From Doryteuthis pealeii (Eukaryota; Mollusca; Cephalopoda; Myopsida; Loliginidae): DNA of 64,000 nt. The notes beneath the pieces are model-generated. The model did no database searches, was not told the DNA's origin, and was given only the letters and a program-made list of their open reading frames with translations. Numbering within the stretch: position 1 is the stretch's first letter; each line of letters starts with the position of its first letter. Positions 1 through 11,224 of the stretch are shown here, piece by piece. The stretch covers positions 85,823,856-85,887,855 of the forward strand of contig CM042152.1 of assembly GCA_023376005.1 (NCBI GenBank), in the 5' to 3' direction. The translations under genes and the position numbers were made by a program.

Positions 1-265
1 CCTCCCACTCCAAAAAGGGTATACTGGATATGACACCAAACTGCAATAATGATGAGCCTCCAGTTCTGGAGACTTAGGCAGTATAGAGTACCCTTTCATA
101 ACCATTACTCCCAGGTAGTACCTGTTAGGGTACTATAGATTTCTTTAAGAATGATTCATATTCAATAGAACTGTATTAAGAAAATTTAAACAACTACACA
201 AAAATTGTAAATATGAATATGCAATGAACATAATTCCCTAACATTTTGGTATAAAATAACCCCAG
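1..265 (+). repeat. Element D subfamily 2 copy, cut by window edge
   Basis: The block around CCAGTTCTGGAG, then ATTACTCCCAGG, then GTACCTGTTAGGGTAC is shared with the element-D copies at 11.3, 39.3, 52.4 and 62.2 kb. After that block it matches the 11.4-11.6 kb copy instead, through CAACTACACAAAAAT and GATTCCCTAAC-like segments. These two copies therefore form a subfamily with a different 3' end from the AAACC-tailed copies. The 5' end lies outside the window. Confidence 0.65.
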
Positions 266-289
266 GTGGGTTGATAATACCATTAAGAT

Positions 290-470
290 CAATCAACTTT
301 TTTGTTAGTATTATCTGTGTTATTCGGACTATTGTCCCCATCTTCATTGTTATTTGTATAACGTTTCGGCCGATATGCCCTCCGGCCTTCTTCAGGTATT
401 TCTTGTTGGACTCGGAAACCTTCTTTGCGAACTCGGGAACTTTCTTGTCGTAATCGGGAACCATCATGGA
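290..470 (-). repeat. Dispersed repeat H copy
   Basis: On the minus strand the sequence GAAGAAGGCCGGAGGGCATA, then a GAAACGTT core, then AACAATGAAGATGGGGACAA, then AGTCCGAATAAC recurs in + orientation at 50.45-50.56 kb. Part of it recurs at about 650-705. An open frame runs across it, but its translation is low-complexity and unlike any family I know, so I read it as part of the repeat. Confidence 0.55.
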
Positions 471-544
471 ACTTTGAACCTAACCCTTTATTCAGTCCAC
501 GGGGGTATCCTGTTCTCATTCCGCTAACCATAGCTGGGGTAGGA

Positions 545-650
545 GTTGTGTTAATTATTTTTCTGCCTCTACTTAGGATTGAACTCGGGATCCAGAGATA
601 ACTGTCACTTAGAACTGTCTTAACCTAACTACCTTATCCACTTGGCCATG
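545..650 (-). repeat. tRNA-headed SINE fragment
   Basis: Read on the minus strand, it starts GGCCAAGTGGATAAGGTAG (A-box-like) and carries a B-box-like GAGTTCAATCC about 50 bases later. That is RNA polymerase III tRNA promoter geometry. There is no clean cloverleaf, so it is a SINE head and not a tRNA gene. Confidence 0.45.
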
Positions 651-1044
651 TGTACAAATAACAAGGAAGATGGGGACAATAGTCCAGATAACGCAGATAA
701 TACTAATCTTCAAGCCTCATCTCAAACATTCAGAGAAATAACTTTTTTGTTGATTTTTATTTCATCTCATTTTTAGTAGATTCACTCTTCAGCTTTCATA
801 TTGTGGGAATTCAGAACATAGAAGTTGCCATGGATGAGACTTGAACTATCACGTTAGCAAAAGTGGGTTTAAATTTTCCAAAAAACTCTTTCTTCACCAA
901 ATTACTTCATTTTAATTTTTATAGCCAATAATCAATTAAACCACATTTTGATAAAATGCAATGAAAAGATGGAATACAAATCAAAATGGAGGTGGATTCT
1001 CTTTTTAAAAAAAGGAGCATAATGAATAGATAAAGATAAATGGA

Positions 1045-1497
1045 CGAATAGTTATAAATTGACAGAAAGATAGATAGATGGATGGATAAGTAAATGGGCA
1101 GATAGTTAAGAAAGAAAGAAAGAAAGATAAAAAAGTAATAAGGATAGATATATAGATATAAATTGACTGAGAAAGAAAGTAAGAAAAATAAAGGAAAAGG
1201 GAAGAAAAAGAAAGTTGGATAGATAGATAGATATGAATGAACAGAGAAAGAAAGAAAAAACACGAATAGTTATAAATTGACAGGGAGAGAAAAAAGAAAG
1301 ATAGATAGATGGATATGTAAAGGGGCAGATAGTTAAGAAAGAAAGAAAGATAAAAAAAGAAAGTAATAAGGATAGATATATAGATATAAATTGATTGAGA
1401 AAGAAAGTAAGAAAAAAGAAAAGGGAAGAAAAAGGAAGTTGGATAGATAGATAGATAGATATAAATGAACACAGAAAGAAAAAAACAAAGAAAAAAA
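1045..1497. repeat. Tandem duplication of a 218-bp GATA/AAGAAA-rich unit
   Basis: The 20-mer starting CGAATAGTTATAAATTGAC occurs at 1045 and again at 1263. The two units that follow run in parallel through GATAGATAGATGGATA, GGGCAGATAGTTAAGAAAG, AATAAGGATAGATATATAG and GGAAGTTGGATAGATAG-like blocks. Open frames of 114 and 167 codons on the minus strand come from this purine-rich low complexity and are not genes. Confidence 0.8.
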
Positions 1498-1619
1498 AAC
1501 CTAAACACTACTTGGATGTTTTGAAATAGTTTAAATTTAGGAGGTGCTCATGGGATAATCGTTATTGTTATAGAAAGTGGACTCAGCTGTTTAAATCCTG
1601 AACAAGTCTGTTTGCATTT

Positions 1620-1780
1620 TACATCATGCTTAATACCCTTGGAAGAGGTACCCATTCAATTATTCTCCCTCCAGCTATGGGTAAACAAGACTGACCTGTT
1701 TAATCATGGTATGGCAACTGGTCTCAGGAAGAATTGAAACTAGTTGTAGACCTGGAAAGGAGTGGATTCCATCAGGCTAT
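1620..1780 (+). repeat. Degenerate SINE-B copy
   Basis: The order AATACCCTTGG, CTCCCTCCAGCTATGGGTAAA, CTGGTCTC and a GAATTGAAAC-like stretch follows the body of SINE-B at 48.9-49.2 kb. The tRNA-like head is not recognisable, so the copy is old or 5' truncated. Confidence 0.5.
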
Positions 1781-1784
1781 TCCT

Positions 1785-2678
1785 GCCCCAAAAATGCTAC
1801 ATGTGTAGTGCCTCCCACAACCAAACCAGGTTAGGTTACCAGTGAAAAAAATAAAATAAATGGCATTTTATAAATAAATGACAAGAGATAAATATGAAAA
1901 ATCTATAGAAATCACCTTTGATTTTATCAAATGAAATTAATAAATGTTAGCTTTGATTTTAACAGATATTAAAGAGAACCTTAGAATTTTCTGGAATGAA
2001 TGAAATTATTGACATTTAGATCTGTGAACTCTTCCTATTAGGGAGGTAAAAAAAGGCAGTGATAGTGATGCAATATACACATGTATAAGTCTGAATGATA
2101 TATTGGTCAAAAAGATTTATGAAACACAGATGTGTAGACAATAGTCCAAAAAGTGTTTTGTATAATGAAAATATTTAATTACAGGACTCGAGATACCATT
2201 AGAAAGTCTTGAGAACATCAGTTGAAATATTATTATAAAAACAAGATGAAATAATGAGTCTAAATAATTGATGGAATTGTTGAAATGGTTCCTCTTAGAC
2301 TTGAGACAACATTCAGTATTTTAATTAGATTCTTCAGTTTTGAATATGACAGAATGACTGCAGGAATTCTTTTTCTCTCATAAAGGAATATGGTCAAAAA
2401 AGAAAAATCTGTCTGGGTCTATAAAATTCAAGCTGGACAAAAAGTATCTTGAATTAAAATGATTTTTGTGAAAAAAGTAAAAGGATAATTCAGGAAATAT
2501 ATCAATTAAAATAGACACAGATGTATTATGTCAATAGATATTTTGTTTTAATTCATCAAAATCTATAGAAACAAGAGCCCCCCCCAAAAAAAATGACATG
2601 ATGTCACTGGTGGATTTTGTAGGTTTTTTTGTAAAATCAATGGCTGGGCAATGAAGAATAATTAAAGTGGCAGAAAGT
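1785..2678. other. AT-rich DNA, no feature seen
   Basis: I see no coding frame, tRNA-like box, LTR terminus or shared repeat here beyond short homopolymer runs. Confidence 0.5.
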
Positions 2679-3046
2679 CATGCTGAAGGGAAAAGTTTTT
2701 TGCTAGAGAACTCTGGAGTGCGAAAGTTTGCTATTCCCTCTGAGAGTTGGTCATCATTTCTGGATGTGAATGTGCCTGTTGTTTGGTCAAATTTTGGTCT
2801 CCAAGAAGAAGTGGCACCACTGTCAGGGAAAATCGGGCCATGCTGAAAGAGTTGGAATCACAGCAAGGAGAAGCCCTGTCTATCCTTAAACAAGCTAAGG
2901 AGACCTCTAACCAGATGACCTATACTAAGGCACCATCAACAAGAAACTCCACTCAGAAATGATGACCAACTCATCAGAGGATAGCAAACGACGCACTCCA
3001 GACTGATCTACTAGCAAAAGCCGGGTACTGAAGTCCCTTCAGCATG
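2679..3046. repeat. Imperfect inverted repeat with a gag-like insert
   Basis: The left arm (2679-2762: CATGCTGAAGGG, TTTGCTAG, CTGGAGTGCG, GAGTTGGTCATCATTTCTG) is repeated in reverse complement at 2954-3046 (CAGAAATGATGACCAACTC ... CAGCATG). The arms are about 85-93 bp with several mismatches and small indels. The 190-bp spacer contains the SAM-type gag fragment. This could be two head-to-head copies of one retroelement segment, or a foldback element. Confidence 0.75.
2827..2961 (+). pseudogene. Retroelement gag-like fragment, end of SAM-type domain
   Basis: The frame reads RAMLKEL, then GEALSILKQAKE, then TSNQMTYTKAP. The first two motifs recur in the minus-strand fragment at 24.7-24.9 kb (RAMLKELGITAMGEALSIL), where more of the domain is present. 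The final-helix pattern (ML..LGI..MGE...IL) resembles SAM-like domains found at the N-terminus of some invertebrate retrotransposon gag proteins; that assignment is from memory of the pattern. Only the C-terminal end of the domain remains, without a start codon of its own. Confidence 0.45.
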
Positions 3047-3119
3047 ATAGATATTCTGCTCAAGGCACTTTAATTATTCTTCAGGCAATAACAAATATAA
3101 AGTTAAGACATTTATTTCA

Positions 3120-3410
3120 ATATTATTGAGTATTCTGGGGTATGGAGGTTATCGTCCTTGTCTGCGAGCCTCTGTTTCGAACCAACCAATCACGAGCCAG
3201 CATACTTTGGCGGCAAAGCTGAATAGGCAAACTCGTCCTCTTTTGATCCAGCTTCCAACGGAACAGACCTAAAATAAGGTCGCTCCTCTTCCTCAACAAC
3301 CAGAATCGGAGTCGGACATCAAACAGAATGTCTATCATATCCGAACTATCAGAAGGCCGTAGCAAGGGCTCCGATAATACCCTATCTCAGGATATCAGAT
3401 AAGTTATTAC
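3120..3410. other. GC-richer island of unknown origin
   Basis: About 290 bp are clearly less AT-rich than the flanks. The minus strand has an 80-codon open frame (3123-3365) with no recognisable domain. The segment ends TGAGTATTC...GGATATCA, which could be LTR-like, but I found no flanking duplication and no second copy here. It is probably a fragment of a transposable element. Confidence 0.3.
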
Positions 3411-3629
3411 AAATTATAAACATTTGTGCAGATGAACTAAAGTTTGCAATCCTTATTGTTTTATGTAATACACGTCTTTTATTCCTATTTCTAGTTGTTT
3501 GGTTATTTCTTTAACTCTTAACTCTTCTCTTGTATACTTCAAACCTTGGAGTACTGTCGTTTCGTGTCTAGTTTCTTTATAATATCACAAAAGCTAATAT
3601 GGTGTCTAGATAAAAACTGACTAGAGTTA

Positions 3630-3885
3630 AGGCCTCTTAACTCAGTCGGTAGAGTGTTTGGCTAGGAATCACAAGGTTCCTGGTTTGATACCGGTCCTCG
3701 CCAACTCAGCGTATGAGTAGCACAGGGATCTGTGCGGTAAAGTGAGGAGCTGATCGTAGGTGTGGCGCTCCACCACAGACGCAAAAAATAATCTCCTTTG
3801 TCTAGCACTATTGAAAAGGGAATAGACTCCTTCGCTGTCTGGCCGATACTGACATTAGGCCGCCCAGACGACTTTACTTACTTAT
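3630..3885 (+). repeat. SINE-A, near full length
   Basis: The tRNA-like head has an A box (TTAACTCAGTCGGTAGAG) and a B box (GGTTTGATACC). The family body follows: CGCCAACTCAGCGTATGAGT, CTGTGCGGTAAAGTGAGGAG, GTGTGGCGCTCCACC, then ACTATTGAAAAGGG, ending in a GACTTTACTTACTT tail. The A box is slightly degenerate (TTAACTC for TTAGCTC), so the copy is older than that at 63.6 kb. Confidence 0.85.
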
Positions 3886-4134
3886 TTATAAAACCACTGG
3901 ATGTTGTGCTCTCATCATCAGAAATGCAGTTTATCCACTTTAGGTGCTTATATCCTGTTAGTGATTAGTCTGGAGAGATCTATTTTGAGTTAAAATATGT
4001 TGAAAGTGTTTTAGAAAACTAAACTTACCAATCATGGGACTATTACACACATAGCTTATGTAAAATGTAAGCTGCTTAGTGACTAACACTCTGTGCTGGA
4101 TACATTTCATTTGAATAAGATTTAGAAAATTAAC

Positions 4135-4442
4135 GGGTAATACTTTTTTGGTACGATCAACTGCCTGACGCTCGAGTCCAGCCAATTAGCCCTGCCCACA
4201 GATTTTTATGAAAACAAAAAATACAAACGCCCACAAATCTTGATAAAAACAAAAGTACGACCAGGACGAAAATCTTATTTTACTTTTAAAACGTAATATT
4301 TTTTTAACTTAGAAAATTGAAAGTGGGCGTTTGTATTTTTTGTTTTCATAAAAATCTGTGGGCGGGGCTATAAAAATCTGTGGCGGGGCTAATTGGCTGG
4401 ACTCGAGCGTCAGGCAGTTGATCGTACCAAAAAAGTATTACC
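4135..4442. mobile_element. Foldback/TIR element with 10-bp near-duplication
   Basis: Arms of about 100 bp are nearly perfect reverse complements: GGTAATACTTTTTTGGTACG at the left end and the complement at the right end, continuing through GATCAACTGCCTGACGCTCG. The right arm carries an extra tandem copy of an AAAATCTGTGG(G)CGGGGCT segment. Flanks GAAAATTAAC (4125-4134) and GAAAATTGAC (4443-4452) agree at 9 of 10 bases, consistent with an old 9-10 bp target duplication as made by Mutator-like elements. No transposase is present. Confidence 0.7.
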
Positions 4443-4530
4443 GAAAATTGACCATTTATACTGCTATGGAAAAAAAAAAGTCCCCAAAAACAAAGATATG
4501 AAAATCGGTGAATATTAACAACTGATCTCT

Positions 4531-4532
4531 AA

Positions 4533-4559
<27 letters not shown>
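4531..4559. repeat. (AT)n microsatellite
   Basis: An uninterrupted AT dinucleotide run. Confidence 0.95.
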
Positions 4560-4565
<6 letters not shown>

Positions 4566-5167
4566 CTGTATGAAAAAAAAAAATCACTTTGAGTGACCTG
4601 TTTCATCAAATCTAAAAATAGAAAAAGATTCATGTGTGTCATAGTTTAAAAAAATAACTTTTTCCTATTTTGATGTTCAAAGCTAGTGAGTGTGAATATA
4701 TCAGCTATCCCCTGTCCACATCAGTAGCAGTCCAGTAGTCAAAGAGGCCAGGTCAGACCACACCTTAAATTCCCCAGCCGTTGATCCAAAAATATCTGAA
4801 TTTTACGATGATAACCAAGTTTTATCCTCAAAAGAATTTGGGACTAACATGCAAGTAAGCAATTTAAAAAGAATACTAAAAACATTTATGTACACTGTGT
4901 ACATACATAAATGAAGACTCATGCAAAAACATTGTGTACATTTATGGCTTATTACAGAAAATAATCCATAAAAATATGTCTGATTCAACTCACCCACTTG
5001 TTATTTGTTTTGCTGTTTGCTTGGTTTATTTATAATTCATTTCAGCATTAACCTTTTTTTCTCACAGTACCCAAAAGTACAATATTAAGGTACATTTTGT
5101 CACAAACTCATTATGTATACTTTTCTACAGCATTCATGATACACTCATTACAGGTTGATTTGATAGA

Positions 5168-5464
5168 TGTAGAATAATCATACTAAGTCCAATTACCTTC
5201 CAATTGGCAAGACAAGACAGCAAACAGTCGTAACTCAAATACGATTCTGGTTTACTGCAAAGACTACTGCAAAATGGCAGGATTTGTGGAGCCTCAGAGG
5301 ATCATACAAACCAAGCAGCCAATCAGGACTCAGGGAATGGAATCACCCAAATGCATGAGTGGACTGTTCTGAATTCCCATAAGTACCAGTTGTCTTGACA
5401 CTGGTTCAGTTGTGCTTGGCCAGTCACATTGTTCAAACCAATAGTAGACTGACTGACTTCAATA
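5168..5464 (+). mobile_element. LTR-G1 solo LTR, TSD ATAGA
   Basis: The copy starts TGTAGAATAATCATACTAAG and ends GACTGACTGACTTCAATA. Perfect 5-bp duplications ATAGA flank it at 5163-5167 and 5465-5469. There is no second LTR or internal sequence, so it is a solo LTR left by recombination. Strand is set from the integrase-linked copy at 18 kb. Confidence 0.85.
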
Positions 5465-5469
5465 ATAGA

Positions 5470-6925
5470 AAGTTTAAAAACATTTCTAATTGAGAGTCAA
5501 TAGTAAAGGGAAATATTCTTTTTATTAATTAAACTATGCAATCTTTGCTTCATATTTTTTTCATTAACTATTGATTTTATATTCAAAAGAAAACAAATCA
5601 GTTTTGGTTGATAACCTATTTTAATTTTCAAGTGTATCTTCCTCACCTTTTTTGGTCAAACATTACCAATCTATTGAAGAATAGTCACTTTTCTTTCCTA
5701 ATGGATTTAATGAAAATGGGCTTAAAATATTTACATACACACAATTTTATCCATAATCAGAAACATTAAAATAACAAATGTTTCAAAAATTTATTCAACA
5801 AAAGTTAATGAATATGGATCAATTTGAAATCTTTCAGCAATTAAGAGGAGATATTTGACAATCTCTGAAGCAATTATCCTTTACAATGTAATAAAATATA
5901 TAAATATTCAGCTTATTTAAATTTCCTTAAGAAATTAATGGTAAGAAGTAAATTAGGTGTGTATCAATTTTACACTATTATCATGAAAATGATTTGATGC
6001 TAACACAAGAACAAAAAATGATCAATGATCATTAATTTGTGCACTTTAGTAGAATTGTTTTAGTATGTAAAAGGTAAATCCTCCCCCACCCACTCAAACA
6101 CATTTCTGTATAATCAATATTTGATTAACAAGTGTTATGGTGGAGAAGAATCAATATACTCCACTAGCAGAGGGACACCCCCCCACCAATAAAGAAACTT
6201 AATAGTTGTTCAAGTTTGAATAAGGAGAGAGATGGTGTGTCACAGTGGTATGGGCAGTCAGCTTTTTGAGTCTCGGTAATTTGGCCAATCGATAGGGGGG
6301 CAAACAATTTGGATATAAGGGCAAAGTGTGATCAGTCATCAGATAACAAGGTCAGTTCATTTTCAAATTGACATTTGTCAAGGAAGGACACAAATGAAGG
6401 AAGCAGCTTTGTTTGAGGCAAATAAAGGATTAAAAAAAAAAAAAGATTAAAGAAAAAAAAGCTATCATGCTGGTTAAAGTTACATCTCAGCCTGGTGTAA
6501 AGACAGAAAATTGTAAACCCAGAAAGTTCCTCTTTGTCCAAAGTATAAAATAAGTATAATGGATTTTTCAAAATACTTTTTAAGTTAAACATTATTTTTC
6601 CTTCTGAGATAAAGGCATAATCAATGGTTTGTTATCTTGTCTGGCTATCTGAATAAACCTTTATAAAAACTCCTCTTGACATAAGGGATTTTTTTTTTCA
6701 GTGCATTTCTCTCACATCCAATCTTATAGCTGACTTGACTTAATTTTCTGTTTCTGTCTAAGTTTATTTTGGACGACAATTATTTTGCCTAGAGAATAAT
6801 GGAAGATTTGATGATTCAGGAGATTTTGTCAATATTTCAGTGTTTATTTATATTGCCGGAAAACCCCTTTTAACATAAATTTTTGTGTACTCTCATCTTC
6901 TTTGAAATTTACATTTTATCTATTC
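5470..6925. other. AT-rich DNA, no feature seen
   Basis: There are poly-A and poly-C runs (for example around 6180 and 6432) and no shared repeat or credible coding frame. Confidence 0.5.
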
Positions 6926-6930
6926 AACTT

Positions 6931-7236
6931 TATTGAAGTCAGTTAGTCTACTGTTGGTTTGAATAACAGCAGCTAGCTGAGTACATAATGAAGCAGTGTC
7001 CAAGACAGTTGGTATATATAGAAATCAAGAATGATCTATTCATGAATTTGGGTGCTTTGGGTGATTCCATTCCTTGATTCTGATTGACTGCTTGATTTGA
7101 ATGACATTGTGGAGTCTTATAAATACCCTGTCATTCTGCAGTAGACTTTGTGACTATTTGGGTTTGTATTGGGTTACGACTGTTTGTTGCCATGTCTTCC
7201 CAGTTCAACGGTAATTGGAACTTTGATTATTCTTCA
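6931..7236 (-). mobile_element. LTR-G1 solo LTR, TSD AACTT
   Basis: On the + strand it reads TATTGAAGTCAGTTAGTCTA to TTTGATTATTCTTCA. Perfect duplications AACTT lie at 6926-6930 and 7237-7241. It belongs to the TGAAGAATAAT-starting subgroup, not the TGTAGAATAAT one. Confidence 0.87.
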
Positions 7237-7241
7237 AACTT

Positions 7242-7995
7242 GAATTTATTGTACTTTTTAGAGTTTAAGTCCTAGCAAACTTGTTATACTTTAGCCATCA
7301 TTCCATAAATGGTTCCATCTGATGTTATCATCATTGTTTTGCTGACAGCACTAATTCCCTTGACTCTCACCACCTGTCTCTATTAGTTATTACTCCTGGC
7401 AAATCTATGTAGTTGCATTTGTAATAGTTTCTGTGCTTCTTGCTTTTAGTGTGAAATCATTTTCCTTCATTAGATAAACTGACGTTTGTAGTACAGTAAG
7501 ATTATAAATAGAATGGTGCTAATATAACTCCTTGCAGGACTCCATTGACAATGATATTATTATAATAGTAACTGTTTTTTTTTTTTTTTTTTGAAGACCA
7601 TATGGTAAAAGTATTAGATCCTTTTTTCCTCTGTGTCCAATGCCTTGGAGAAATGTACAAACTAAAGTGTGATAATATATATTCAGATGATTATATAAAT
7701 CACTTTGAAAACAACCTTGTATCACTCTGAATTTATCATAAAAATGCATATAGCAAATATGCTTATAACTTAAATATATCTGTAAGTGCTATTTGTGTAA
7801 AGACACACAGTTTGAAATTAGTTCATTACATTTTAACAAGAACATGAATAACTGTGTGTGTGTATATATATATATATATGCTCCCAAACTCGGTAGAGCT
7901 CTTTAGGGGTGACTTAAATTAACTTTCACTGTCAGCATATATAATGATTGTCTGTAAAAAGACTGGATGTATTTAATAGTTTAACCCCCCCCCTT
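7242..7995. other. AT-rich DNA with short microsatellites
   Basis: It contains a poly-T run near 7567 and a GT/AT run at 7854-7880. Nothing else stands out. Confidence 0.5.
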
Positions 7996-7997
7996 AC

Positions 7998-8112
7998 GGT
8001 AGCTGCCAAATGGACGAGAGGTCAAAAAGTCAGTCGGATTTCGATCCTGGCCACAGGTAGTTGTTGAGCCTAGTCACACTGAAGAGGCATGAAACGCCGA
8101 AACATGGTATCT
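7998..8112 (+). repeat. Possible tRNA-headed SINE fragment
   Basis: A GTAGCTGCCAAATGGACGAG segment is followed by a B-box-like GGATTTCGATCC and then GCCACAGGTAG. The spacing suits a pol III head. The downstream ATGAAACGCCGAAACATGG resembles SINE body sequence, but I find no second copy in the window. Confidence 0.35.
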
Positions 8113-8396
8113 GTGGATGACTTATATATAATGTGTGTGTGCATTCATAAGTCTGTACATGTTTATTGGCGAAACATTGGGTTAAGTACAATAACAAGAA
8201 GGAAATTGATAAAAAAAAATCTGTGGAAAACGTTTGTTTTGTTTTTTTTTGTTTGTTTTTTTCACCATTAGGCTATGGATACTTTGATACCTACATATGT
8301 GTAATATTTTATAGATAAATATATATAGCTTGGTGGGTATGACAGGTAGAATTTGACCTGCTCTATCATAAAAATTCAAATATTGCCTTTGTAAGA

Positions 8397-8412
8397 GAGA
8401 GAGAGAGAGAGA
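8397..8412. repeat. (GA)n microsatellite
   Basis: A short GA dinucleotide run in AT-rich DNA. Confidence 0.9.
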
Positions 8413-8699
8413 ATTTATTATTTTTCAAACTTATCAAAATAATTACATTTGAAAAATTCCATCTGATATGCTAATTAGTTTTAATGAAATTTATTTGAGC
8501 ACATGCATATAATGTATGAATTATTTAATTATTGTTTCAAATTGGTGAAAAAAAAGAATGAGATGTATGACTGCATATTCAGAATGAATTCAGGCTTTCA
8601 TTTTTTTTTTTTTTCTAGTAAATACTTTTATGTTTTGTTTTATATAAGTTGACCAATTACTGCTGAGAGTTGGTGAGAATTTTAATTAAAATTTCCCTT

Positions 8700-9480
8700 C
8701 TAATGAATGAACCAGATAATTCAGGTATTGCATCATAATTATGAGGCATTCTCACTAATTATAAAGACATTTTTTGTTGTCAGAACAAAAATCAGAAAGA
8801 AGAGAGGAAAGTTAGGTGGATCAAAGATGCAAGACAACAAAACCAAGTTTACTTTGAACATATTTGGAAAGTCATTAAGAAAATGGCTGAACGATATAAC
8901 AAATACAAAACAACTGAAATATAGAAAGAAGAGAATTCCAAAGGGGAAAAATAGAAATAATAATTACAAAGAAAGGACAAAAATAAAGAAGAAAAGAAAG
9001 GTAATGAGATTGCAAAGATGTGAGAAAAGTTAGGAGCAAAATGGAAGCAAAAAGTGAAGAGATTCTCTGAAAGGATTGTGCAAAAATGATTTAAAAATAG
9101 GAATTAAGTATTTCAGATGAGGTTAGGCAGGCAGGCAGCAGTTTTTAACAAAGAACATCTTGCGGATGATGAAAAAAAAATTCAAATGTTAAATTTAAAT
9201 GTGAAATACTTGAAATTTTTCAGACTTGAGATACAATAGAAAAAATATTAAATACAATTAAAAAAAAATGTTAAGTGAACAATGTGTAATTTTTCAGTGA
9301 TAAAAAAAATATGTAGAATAAATATCTTAACCTGAAATATTCTTTTTCTTTTCTGTAAATCTCTGGTTAATATTAGAGAAAAATCTGTGGCCAAGATGTG
9401 AGTTGTACATGTCTTCAATTGAACAACAATTGTGCAATTCATAATTTGAAGTTTTTAATGTCCTGATATGCAAAGTATCT
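8700..9480. other. Purine-rich AT DNA, no supported gene
   Basis: A 108-codon open frame (8707-9033, +) is lysine/asparagine-rich because the strand is A-rich. It has no domain pattern, so I do not call it coding. Confidence 0.4.
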
Positions 9481-9784
9481 GGAGTATAATTTTCAGCTTA
9501 CCTACCTGATTATGGTTGTGCATGTGCCCCTAGTAGGCAAGGGAATTAATATACTAGAAAAATCTGAGTTAGCATCTTAAATAAGAACAAGCAGAAATTG
9601 AATTGAAATTGGAAATTTTCTTATCAGCTAAAAATATCCAACTAATATCTAATAGTGTTATAAAATTGGTTCTATGGAATTTTCTCACAGTAAAAATTTT
9701 ATTTAGAATTTTCCATTCACAAATAATAGTTTAAGATACCATTAAGTTTACAAGGTCCAAAAATTTTCTTCTGCAATTGTGTTA

Positions 9785-10076
9785 TATTGAAGTCAGTCAG
9801 TTTACTATTGGTTTGAACAATGTGACTAGCCAAGCACAACTGAACCAGTGTCAAGACAACTGGTACTTATGGGAATTCAGAACAGTCCACTCATACATTT
9901 GGGTGATTCCATTCCCTGAGTCCTGATTGGCTGCTTGGTTTGTAGGATCCTCTGAGGCTCCATAAATCCTGTCATTTTGCAGTAGTCTTTGCAGCAAACC
10001 AGAATCGTATTGGGTTTGACTGCTTGCTGTCTTGTCTTGCCAATTCGATGGTAATTGGACTTAGTATTATTCTACA
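9785..10076 (-). mobile_element. LTR-G1 3' LTR with adjacent polypurine tract
   Basis: On the + strand it reads TATTGAAGTCAGTCAGTTTA to TTAGTATTATTCTACA. Unlike most copies it is directly followed by retroelement internal sequence (the polypurine tract at 10077-10104 on the minus strand), so it is the 3' LTR of a truncated element and not a solo LTR. Confidence 0.8.
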
Positions 10077-10104
10077 TCTCCCCTTCCTCCTCCCCCTCTC
10101 TCCC
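10077..10104 (-). other. Polypurine tract next to LTR-G1
   Basis: On the minus strand 28 consecutive purines abut the LTR start TGTAGAATAAT. This is the plus-strand priming site position of LTR retrotransposons. The copy at 18 kb has a similar tract in the same place, which supports the LTR orientation used here. Confidence 0.75.
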
Positions 10105-10179
10105 ATTGCGCGAGTGTATTGGCCTTTGAGGAGAAATTAGATCCTGAATTTTATAGTTTTATGACTTTTAGGAATTTTA

Positions 10180-10372
10180 AACGAAATAAGTAAGTTGGCC
10201 TATTGTTGGTATCAGCTAGCTTTAGACCAAGGAGATTGTTTTCGCTGAGGTGGAGCGCCACACCTACCGTCAGCTCCCCACTTTACCACACAGATCAGAT
10301 TACCCAATCTGTGCTACTCATGCCTGAGTTGGTGGGAACTGGTATCGAACCAAGAACCTTGTGATTCAAAAC
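10180..10372 (-). repeat. SINE-A copy, partial
   Basis: On the minus strand it runs from a degenerate tRNA-like head (B box GGTTCGATACC) through GTGTGGCGCTCCACCTC to TGATACCAACAATAGGCC. The 5' A box is missing. It also has an extra GGGTAATCTGAT insertion in the AGATCTGTG region, seen again in the 60.3 kb copy. Confidence 0.75.
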
Positions 10373-11224
10373 ATTATTGATTTGTCCAAAAGTAGCTAAA
10401 ACAGACTATTAGTATTAATATTTGTAATGAACAGCAACTAAGATTAATACAAAAGAAATAATGGTTAAAAATACATAATTGTGTAATAATAAATAAATCA
10501 AGTTAAAATGACTGTTTATATGAAGATTTTACAAGTCAAGATTACTTGAGTAAATTAACAAGTGCCCAACAAATCTTTGTCATTTGACCAGTGAGGAAAT
10601 GAAGATTTTCAAAACAAAGGTTACCTGAAGATGACTGGAGAGCTCAACGGCTGAAATAATGATTTGAACAACAGAGATGATGATATAAGTCTGAATAATT
10701 TATCTAATAAAACCTCCCAAACTTTGTTTTCATGAATGTTTGGTTTCATTTAAGAAGTTCATTGCAAATTGTTCTTGGTTAAAATTAGTTAATTAAATTT
10801 TCATATCACACTTTCAAATTAGCTAGTTTAGCCATTAGAGGGTAATTATTTTCCCCTAAAGAAATAATCTACATAAGGAGCTAAATGAAATGATTTTTAC
10901 TATTTTATTAGATTTATTGAAAAAGATCCCAGAAGGAAAAAGTCACGTCTGATATTCTTATTTGTTATTTTCTTTCAATAAACCAAAACATAATTCATGT
11001 TATTAAATACAATGTTCATACCAAAATGAATATTCTTAATCTTTTGTCCAGCAACAAATCAAAAAGAGAAATGTTAAATGAAGAAAAAAACTTAAAATTA
11101 ATGAAATTTACTTAAATTTTTGTGAAACTTGATAAGTTTGAAGACCAATTTTCTTCTGAGAAAAAGTACAAAAAAGATAGTTTTAATAAGAATTATTCTG
11201 TTATTTCACAACGTGAGAATTCAT
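10373..11224. other. AT-rich DNA, no feature seen
   Basis: No shared repeat, tRNA box, LTR end or credible coding frame. Confidence 0.5.

Noticed and set aside
1005..1508. Open frames of 114-167 codons on the minus strand
   Set aside because: They translate GATA/AAGAAA low complexity as F/S/Y/I runs; the two halves are a tandem duplication, not a protein.
3123..3365. 80-codon frame in the GC-richer island
   Set aside because: No recognisable domain and no splice context.
8707..9033. 108-codon lysine/asparagine-rich frame
   Set aside because: It reflects an A-rich strand and has no structure.
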